Under the pieces are notes generated by a model. That model did no database searches. It saw only the letters and a program-made list of their open reading frames with translations, and had not been told where the DNA came from. From Bacteroidota bacterium (GTDB lineage Bacteria; Bacteroidota; UBA10030; UBA6906): a stretch of 5,893 nt of DNA. Below are positions 1-4,420 of this stretch, piece after piece; positions within the stretch are counted from its first letter, which is position 1; each line of letters starts with the position of its first letter. Location of the stretch: the NCBI GenBank assembly GCA_016844425.1, contig JAERML010000211.1, positions 1 to 5,893 of the forward strand, written 5' to 3'. Position numbers and translations under genes: made by a program.

Positions 1-825
1 CGCATCGGCATTCTCATTCCGACTCTTCAGCGTCAGCTCTCGCATGAACTTCTTGCCGTTGCGCGTGAGGATCTCCTGCAAGTCGGGCGGGAGCTTGTCG
101 TACATCGCTTTCGAGACGACGACTGCACCGGAGGCGTCGGCAAGAGGGATGTTCATCATGTACGTGACACGCGTTTGCCACTGCAACACAAGGCACGCAA
201 GAGGCGATGTGTACGCGCCGTTGATCAACCCCGTTTGCAAGGAGGTTAACACGTCGATCACCGAGAGTGGGATGGGCTGAATATCAAATGCCTGGAACGT
301 TGCCTCCGCAATCGGGTCGCCTTCCCACATCCACATCCTCACGCCCTTCATATCGGCCGGCGACTTGACCGGCGTATTGGTGTACACATAGACGAATCCG
401 ACTTCGGCCCAGCCAAGGTTGACAAATCCGTTATCGAGAAGCGCCTTGTTGAGCTCGGTGTCGAGCTGGGTGTACAAATGATCGACCTCGTCGTAGCCCT
501 CAAACAGAAACGGGGAGTCAAGAATGCGGAGCTTCGATGCGATTTTGCCGAGACCGAATCCCGTAAGGCCGGCGCTATGAAGCTGGCCAAGCCGGATCTT
601 CGGGAGGACATCCTTGTCTTCGCCCTGTACTCCGCCGGCGTAGATCTTGAACTTCATCCGTCCGCCGCTCTCCTTTTGGACGGCCGCGTCGTACTCTCTC
701 ATGACGTTTGTCCACGTGGAATTCTCGGGTGCGAGCGTGGCAAACTTGATGATGAATGGTTGTGCCGGTGAATCGCCGGTCCATGCCAGCAGTATCGCCA
801 CAAGTGCCAGAATCCTGTAGTTCAC
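1..825 (-). CDS. dctP: TRAP transporter solute-binding protein, DctP family (3' end outside window)
   Basis: Periplasmic receptor that captures a small organic acid or similar ligand and hands it to the ion-driven TRAP permease. The frame is open for 275 codons from a GTG at 825 to the left edge; family members are about 330 residues, so the last 50-60 are missing. Residues 1-21 form a signal peptide (MNYR, then a hydrophobic core, ending DSPA before QPF). The mature start FIIKFATLAPENSTW is typical of DctP (PF03480). Further hallmarks are the SPADMKGVRMW segment at about 155-165, whose Arg163 matches the arginine that usually holds the ligand carboxylate, and LQTGLINGAYTSP at 196-208. The GTG is chosen because a GAGGAG ribosome site lies six bases upstream and the signal peptide begins right there. 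It follows the tatT-like gene by 77 bases on the same strand, so co-transcription is likely. The membrane subunits (DctQ/DctM) would be expected beyond position 1, which is inference. The substrate cannot be told. Confidence 0.93.
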   Translation of the reverse strand, partial: MNYRILALVAILLAWTGDSPAQPFIIKFATLAPENSTWTNVMREYDAAVQKESGGRMKFKIYAGGVQGEDKDVLPKIRLGQLHSAGLTGFGLGKIASKLRILDSPFLFEGYDEVDHLYTQLDTELNKALLDNGFVNLGWAEVGFVYVYTNTPVKSPADMKGVRMWMWEGDPIAEATFQAFDIQPIPLSVIDVLTSLQTGLINGAYTSPLACLVLQWQTRVTYMMNIPLADASGAVVVSKAMYDKLPPDLQEILTRNGKKFMRELTLKSRNENADA

Positions 826-831
826 AATTCT

Positions 832-837
832 CTCCTC
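832..837 (-). promoter_or_regulatory. Ribosome binding site of dctP
   Basis: Read on the minus strand this is GAGGAG, followed by six bases (AGAATT) and then the GTG at 825-823. It is a good Shine-Dalgarno match and is what decides the non-ATG start of the solute-binding protein. Confidence 0.75.
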
Positions 838-902
838 ATTCAAGAACATGATGCGCTGTTGTTATTGGAACATTTCCGGAAGCAGTTCCGTTCTTCGCGG
901 TC

Positions 903-1148
903 CTAGAAAAGATCCTCTTTCTTTGCCCGAAGCAGCTTGGCCTTTTTCTTTGCGATGGCGTTTCCAAGGCGGAACTTTGGAAAGATATCAATCGAGGCTT
1001 GGTCCACGGTGGTAAGCAGCTCGTCAAACAGGGTTTCATTCAACGTTTGTGTTGCATACGACTGGGCGAAGTAGACCTGCGTCATCAGGAACTTCCCGCT
1101 GTTGATACGGAGTGCGCGTTCAAAGTGAAGGCGCGAGAGGGTGGTGTC
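903..1148 (-). pseudogene. Severed 3' part of the tatT-like gene
   Basis: This stretch continues the reading frame of the upstream TatT-like gene without any shift, directly after its in-frame TGA (1149-1151), and ends at TAG 903-905. It encodes 81 residues, beginning DTTLSRLHFERALRINSGKF and ending AKKKAKLLRAKKEDLF. The HFERAL...KFLMTQVYFAQSYA...LFDELL...LGNAIAKKKAKLL pattern is the normal C-terminal half of TatT (TRAP transporter T-component) proteins, so this is the remainder of one gene and not a separate one. Internal restart is possible at the ATG at 1085 (MTQVYFAQ) but no convincing ribosome site precedes it. Unless the TGA is read through or is a sequencing error, this part is probably not made. 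Confidence 0.8.
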
Positions 1149-1715
1149 TCATCCGAGAATCTTTGCGCGGCCGTAGAGGGTTCCCAGAAACATGTTCATC
1201 ATTTCCTCGGCTTTCGGAAGCATCGCAATGGCGTCCGGGTTGTTGAGTGCAAGATTCAGATAGCTTCCCATGCCGAATGCAGCCCAAAAAACACCCGGCA
1301 CATCATCCTTGCCGCGCTTCGACAGCTCTGCTTTCAGGTCGTCCACCGTGCCGTCGAATGCTTTTGCCAGCTTCGCATCCTGGCGTACGAGGCGCATGGC
1401 GTAATCCGTTGCCCGCTGGTAGAATATCTTCGCTCGGTCGGGATCGGTGTCTTCAACAAAGCCCAGAGCGTAGCTATTGTATCCCTCAGCCAGAAGGCGA
1501 AGCAGTCTTTCATCATCGGGTTCGTTCTTGAGCATCACCTCCAACAATTTGAGGTTCGCCGGGAGGGCTTGCGCCGCGAACTCGAGGTCCTGCTCCTCGG
1601 TCAATGCGTCGAAGCCGTCATCTACAATGCTGCCTACCGTTGAGACTGCGATTTGTTGGATGCATCCGGAAAACACGAGCATGCCAATGATGCAGGGAAG
1701 CAGAAGTGGTTTCAT
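1149..1715 (-). CDS. tatT: TatT-family TRAP-associated lipoprotein, truncated by in-frame TGA
   Basis: N-terminal 188 residues of a TPR-like lipoprotein of the TRAP transporter T-component family. In Treponema pallidum the homologue TatT (Tp0956) is a trimeric periplasmic lipoprotein that docks onto the TRAP solute-binding protein (TPAT system). Visible here: basic start MKP, hydrophobic segment 4-17, and Cys18 in VFSGC as lipid attachment site (Phe at -3 makes the lipobox slightly unusual). Helical TPR-like pairs follow, such as LLRLLAEGYNSYALGFVE (71-88) and FYQRATDYAMRLV (98-110), then FWAAFGMGSYLNLAL (143-157). The frame stops at TGA 1149-1151 after KILG. The following DTTLSRLHFERAL in the same frame shows the full gene would end at 903 with about 269 residues. 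The family usually reads LGGD here, so GGA to TGA by one base is the simplest explanation. No clear ribosome site precedes the ATG. The solute-binding gene lies directly downstream, as expected for a TPAT pair. Confidence 0.85.
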   Translation of the reverse strand: MKPLLLPCIIGMLVFSGCIQQIAVSTVGSIVDDGFDALTEEQDLEFAAQALPANLKLLEVMLKNEPDDERLLRLLAEGYNSYALGFVEDTDPDRAKIFYQRATDYAMRLVRQDAKLAKAFDGTVDDLKAELSKRGKDDVPGVFWAAFGMGSYLNLALNNPDAIAMLPKAEEMMNMFLGTLYGRAKILG

Positions 1716-1744
1716 GGCGTGTTATGTGTAATTGATTCGGGAAA

Positions 1745-1773
1745 AATATAGGCAAAATTCCAGAGGAATCCAA
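1745..1773 (-). promoter_or_regulatory. Candidate sigma70-like promoter for tatT-dctP
   Basis: On the minus strand TTGGAT (1773-1768) is separated by exactly 17 bases from TATATT (1750-1745). The -10 matches TATAAT in five of six positions; the -35 matches only in its TTG. Transcription would begin near 1738, leaving a leader of about 20 bases before the ATG at 1715. This is a pattern match only. Bacteroidota-type promoters have a different consensus, so the call depends on the host. Confidence 0.4.
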
Positions 1774-1796
1774 GGAGAGCGATTTTGCAACTGGCC

Positions 1797-1821
1797 TTAA
1801 AATAGTTTAATTTTCGGTTAA
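1797..1821 (+). promoter_or_regulatory. Putative OmpR-type operator upstream of the response regulator
   Basis: Three TTAA blocks start at 1797, 1807 and 1818, that is 10 and 11 bases apart, about one helical turn each. The last two form TTTAA-TTTT-CGGTTAA (1806-1821), which recurs as TTTAA-CCGC-CGGTTAA before the small exported gene (4067-4082). Tandem half-sites at 11 bp are the usual binding geometry of OmpR/PhoB-family regulators, and the spacing resembles the enterobacterial PhoP box (GTTTA-N5-GTTTA). A -10-like TGATAA lies at 1841-1846, about 20 bases downstream, so the site would sit at or above the -35. Likely role: autoregulation, and possibly control of the divergent tatT promoter. 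The repeats are seen; the binding is inferred. Confidence 0.5.
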
Positions 1822-1890
1822 TTCTGCGCCGCACGAAATGTGATAAGTTGTGACATCTGCGGATTTATCTCAAATGCGTTGAGCCCTCAC

Positions 1891-2562
1891 ATGCGTATTC
1901 TCCTTGTCGAAGACGAAAAGAAAGTCGCCAGCTTCATTCAGCAGGGATTGGAAGAAGAAAATTACTCCGTTGATGTTGCCCATGATGGAGAGAAGGGATT
2001 GTCGATGGCGGAATCCGAACAATACGATCTCCTCATCCTCGATGTCATGCTACCAAAGAAGAATGGTCTGGAGCTAATCAAGGACTTCCGTGCGCGGAAG
2101 GGAACCACGCCCGCACTCATGCTCACGGCGAAAAGTGCGACGGACGACAAGGTTGCAGGGCTCGATAGCGGCGCTGATGATTACCTGACCAAACCATTCG
2201 CATTCGCCGAGCTTCTTGCCCGCGTCCGTTCCCTTCTCCGTCGCGGGGCAAAGGAAAAATCCACTGTCCTCGCGATGGCTGACCTGGAATTAGACACCGT
2301 CACGCACAAAGCCAAACGAGCAGGACGGCTCATCGAGCTCACGGCCAAGGAATATGCCTTGCTTGAATACTTTCTCCGGAATAGGGAGCGTGTGCTCAGC
2401 CGGACACTTATCTCCGAACACATCTGGGACTACAATTTCGACACCGGAACGAACATTATCGACGTGTACGTGAACCATCTCCGCAATAAGATTGACAGCG
2501 GCGCGGAAAAGAAACTCATCCACACCGTCCGGGGTGTTGGCTATGTGATCAAAGAGGAATAG
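1891..2562 (+). CDS. OmpR/CusR-like response regulator
   Basis: Cytoplasmic transcription regulator of 223 residues, the usual length of the family. Receiver domain about 1-118: acidic pocket Glu7/Asp8, phospho-acceptor Asp51 in LLILDVMLP, Thr79 in LMLTA, and Lys101 in the LTKPF motif. Winged-helix DNA-binding domain about 125-222: LTAKEYALLEYFLRN (150-164), recognition helix NIIDVYVNHLRNKID (188-202), and the wing HTVRGVGYVI (211-220). An in-frame ATG at 1840 would add 17 residues (MISCDICG...), but the receiver fold begins precisely at MRILLVEDE, so 1891 is preferred. No strong ribosome site precedes either ATG. A -10-like element at 1841-1846 would also leave the 1840 ATG outside the message. 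The histidine kinase follows after two bases, making a classical two-gene operon. The TTAA repeats upstream suggest autoregulation. Overall similarity is to metal/envelope-stress regulators such as CusR, but the stimulus is not identifiable. Confidence 0.96.
   Translation: MRILLVEDEKKVASFIQQGLEEENYSVDVAHDGEKGLSMAESEQYDLLILDVMLPKKNGLELIKDFRARKGTTPALMLTAKSATDDKVAGLDSGADDYLTKPFAFAELLARVRSLLRRGAKEKSTVLAMADLELDTVTHKAKRAGRLIELTAKEYALLEYFLRNRERVLSRTLISEHIWDYNFDTGTNIIDVYVNHLRNKIDSGAEKKLIHTVRGVGYVIKEE
2554..2557 (+). promoter_or_regulatory. Ribosome binding site of the histidine kinase, inside the regulator gene
   Basis: GAGG lies within the last codons of the response regulator, seven bases before the kinase's GTG (2565-2567). 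It supports that non-ATG start and suggests translational coupling of the pair. Confidence 0.6.
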
Positions 2563-2564
2563 AC

Positions 2565-4037
2565 GTGAAGCTCCGACTGCAGTCAATCCGGGCAAAACTC
2601 ACATTCTGGTATTCCCTCCTTGTCCTCACCACCCTCCTGGCGTTTGGCGGTGTTTCTTATTACTACACCGGCAGAACCCTCTCTGACAACCTCGACATCT
2701 CACTGCGCAACGAGGTCCGATGGGTCCGGGATTTCATCCAGCCCCAGGCAAGCAAGGTAAAGCCCAGCAAACGTTCCATCGAATCCCTCCTTCGGAGAAA
2801 GCCGAGGCAGCGCCCGGTAGAACCCGACAGTACGGCGGATCCCGCCGCCGAGGAAGCGGACGAAATCTGGAACCAGATCTACGAACACACTCTCCTCAGT
2901 CCGAAAAAAACATACATCCAGGTGGCAGACAAGAAAGGGATCGTCATCTATCGGTCGCTGAATCTGGATGAGGACACGTTGAAGCTCGCTTCCACTGTTG
3001 CGATTGACACCACGCAATTGAGTACGCTATGGCTCCGTGGCGAACCAATCCGCATTGCAGCCACGCGGGACAAGAACTTCACAATCTTCGTCGGCTACCC
3101 CCTGGCGGAGTTGAGTGAACTGCTGGAGAACCTATACTCGATCTTCCTGATCCTCATCCCCATCGCCCTCACCGTATCCATCATCGGGGGCCTCTATCTA
3201 GCCAACGCCTCGCTGCGGCCTGTCGATGAAGTGACCACCCGCGCGCGAAAGATCACGGCAGAGAACCTCGATCAGACCATCCCCGCCCGGACGATCGATG
3301 ACGAGATCGGGCGGCTGATCACGACGTTTAACGACATGATCAACCGTCTTCACGACTCGTTCGCACAAGTCCGTCAGTTCTCCGCCGATGCGTCCCACGA
3401 ACTGCGTACACCGCTCACCATCCTGCGCGGTGAGATCGAGATCTCGCTTCGCAGTCCAAAGACCCCCGAAGAATACCGGCGCACATTGGAGAGCTCGCTC
3501 GAGGAAATCCTCCGCATGTCCTCGATCATCAACAATCTGATGACCCTGGCAAAAGCCGACCAGGGTGCTTACGAGGCGCACTTCACCGAGGTCAATCTCG
3601 CCGATCTCGTGAACGAGCTTTTTAGTGACAGCGAAATACTCGCTGAGCCGAAAAAGATCCACGTGTCACTCCTGACGAACCCGCCCATCACGATTGTTGG
3701 GGATAAGGAGCGGCTGCGTCAGCTTTTCCTCAACATCATCGACAATGCTGTGAAGTACACACCGGAAGGGGGCTCCGTAACGCTTGCGGTGGAACAGCAA
3801 AACGGTACCGCTCTCTTCCACGTCGCAGATACAGGCATTGGCATCCCTCCCTACGACATTGACAAGGTGTTCGACCGATTTTACCGTGTCGACAAAGCAC
3901 GATCGAGGGATCTTGGCGGCACCGGGCTTGGCCTTTCGATCGCGAAGTGGATTGCCGAGCTTCACCGGGGCACGATCACCGTCCAGAGCGAAGTCGACAA
4001 AGGATCCATCTTCACCGTCCACCTTCCCCTCAATTGA
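2565..4037 (+). CDS. Membrane sensor histidine kinase, partner of the OmpR-like regulator
   Basis: Inner-membrane sensor kinase of 490 residues that should phosphorylate Asp51 of the regulator encoded two bases upstream. Order of parts: TM1 about 12-34; periplasmic sensor about 35-187; TM2 about 188-212; HAMP about 213-265 (LRPVDEVTTRARKI...DEIGRLITTFNDMINRL). The HisKA domain has phospho-acceptor His278 in FSADASHELRTPL. The ATPase domain has its N box around RLRQLFLNIIDNAVKYTP (Asn390, Asn394), G1 box DTGIGIP (422-428), F box FDRFY (436-440) and G2 box GGTGLGLSI (451-459). All catalytic motifs are intact, and the protein ends conventionally at HLPLN with TGA. The sensor region holds no cysteine and only one histidine (His108), with a charged proline-rich stretch at about 66-100. 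It therefore gives no support for a CusS-like copper sensor despite the CusS-like architecture. The GTG start is supported by a ribosome site inside the preceding gene. Confidence 0.96.
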   Translation: MKLRLQSIRAKLTFWYSLLVLTTLLAFGGVSYYYTGRTLSDNLDISLRNEVRWVRDFIQPQASKVKPSKRSIESLLRRKPRQRPVEPDSTADPAAEEADEIWNQIYEHTLLSPKKTYIQVADKKGIVIYRSLNLDEDTLKLASTVAIDTTQLSTLWLRGEPIRIAATRDKNFTIFVGYPLAELSELLENLYSIFLILIPIALTVSIIGGLYLANASLRPVDEVTTRARKITAENLDQTIPARTIDDEIGRLITTFNDMINRLHDSFAQVRQFSADASHELRTPLTILRGEIEISLRSPKTPEEYRRTLESSLEEILRMSSIINNLMTLAKADQGAYEAHFTEVNLADLVNELFSDSEILAEPKKIHVSLLTNPPITIVGDKERLRQLFLNIIDNAVKYTPEGGSVTLAVEQQNGTALFHVADTGIGIPPYDIDKVFDRFYRVDKARSRDLGGTGLGLSIAKWIAELHRGTITVQSEVDKGSIFTVHLPLN

Positions 4038-4066
4038 GCATCCGAAACTCCGGGCAATGAAAAACC

Positions 4067-4082
4067 TTTAACCGCCGGTTAA
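4067..4082 (+). promoter_or_regulatory. Putative operator upstream of the small exported gene
   Basis: TTTAA-CCGC-CGGTTAA matches the element upstream of the response regulator (1806-1821) at 12 of 16 positions, with the same spacing of TTAA blocks (4068 and 4079, 11 bp apart). A weaker third block, TTCA, begins at 4090, again 11 bp on. Bases 4068-4082 also form a perfect 7-1-7 palindrome (TTAACCG-C-CGGTTAA). It lies 30 bases past the kinase stop and about 92 bases before the ATG of the lysine-rich protein. With a -10 at 4105-4110 it would be centred near -42, a position from which response regulators commonly activate. There is no T-tract, so it is unlikely to be a terminator. Binding is inferred. 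Confidence 0.55.
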
Positions 4083-4104
4083 CGTCGGATTCACACACCG
4101 GACG

Positions 4105-4112
4105 TATCTTTA
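4105..4112 (+). promoter_or_regulatory. Candidate -10 region for the small exported gene
   Basis: TATCTTTA resembles the sigma70 -10 and matches seven of eight positions of the Bacteroidota -7 element TAnnTTTG. It starts 22 bases after the end of the TTAA operator. No recognisable -35 lies at the right distance, which fits an activator-dependent promoter. A second similar TATCTTATC occurs at 4145-4153 and is an alternative. Confidence 0.3.
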
Positions 4113-4162
4113 TCCAGCGACAAGCTCAACTCTTTCCTCACACATATCTTATCACAACTGCT

Positions 4163-4168
4163 GGAGGA
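4163..4168 (+). promoter_or_regulatory. Ribosome binding site of the lysine-rich exported protein
   Basis: GGAGGA followed by six bases (TTTCAT) and ATG 4175. It is the best Shine-Dalgarno in the window and supports this short reading frame as a real, well translated gene. Confidence 0.8.
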
Positions 4169-4174
4169 TTTCAT

Positions 4175-4420
4175 ATGAAAAGCCACATGATGTTTGCTCT
4201 TGTGCTCGCAACTCTCTTCGCATTCTCGGGCACCGTGTTCGCACAGACGGCCGCAAAGCCTGTCGTGCAAGAGAAGCCAAAGACCGAACTCAAGAAAGAA
4301 GAAATGAAAAAGGAGGAAGCCCCAAAGACAACAGTGAAGAAAGAAGACGGGGTGAAGAAGGTCAAGAAATTCAAGAAGCACGATGCACAGATGGAGAAGA
4401 AGGAAAGCGAGAAGAAGTAA
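4175..4420 (+). CDS. Small exported lysine/glutamate-rich protein, unknown function
   Basis: An 81-residue protein of no recognised family. Residues 1-23 are a clear signal peptide: basic start MKSHMM, hydrophobic core FALVLATLFAFSG, and cleavage after VFA before QTAAKP. The 58-residue mature part has about 20 Lys, 10 Glu and 2 Asp, with repeated KKE/KKEE clusters, no Cys and one aromatic residue (Phe). It should be a disordered, strongly basic periplasmic or secreted peptide. It stands alone behind its own operator-like element (4067-4082), which is shared with the two-component operon just upstream, and it ends before a hairpin terminator, so it is probably a single-gene transcript controlled by that regulator. 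A loose functional analogy is the small basic periplasmic Asr protein of enterobacteria, which is also under two-component control. No sequence homology is claimed. The strong ribosome site and signal peptide make it a convincing gene despite its low-complexity composition. Confidence 0.85.
   Translation: MKSHMMFALVLATLFAFSGTVFAQTAAKPVVQEKPKTELKKEEMKKEEAPKTTVKKEDGVKKVKKFKKHDAQMEKKESEKK

Noticed and set aside
1149..1151. UGA read as glycine, as in Gracilibacteria/SR1
   Set aside because: The histidine kinase ends on TGA at the expected C-terminus and no other gene here has an internal TGA; the gene content is not that of those reduced lineages. UGA is therefore treated as a stop.
999..1643. 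A 214-codon plus-strand frame opposite the tatT-like gene
   Set aside because: It is antisense to a clearly recognisable lipoprotein frame, has no ribosome site and its residues look like no protein family; a shadow of the codon bias of the real gene.
1840..1890. Upstream ATG giving the response regulator 17 extra residues
   Set aside because: The receiver fold starts exactly at the ATG at 1891, the extra residues are not family-like and no ribosome site precedes 1840.
3198..3662. A 154-codon minus-strand frame inside the kinase gene
   Set aside because: It lies fully opposite the HAMP and HisKA domains, whose motifs are intact on the plus strand.
4068..4082. Palindrome after the kinase as a transcription terminator
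   Set aside because: The stem is only seven pairs and mostly A/T at its base, with a one-base centre and no T-tract; the match to the element upstream of the regulator argues for an operator.
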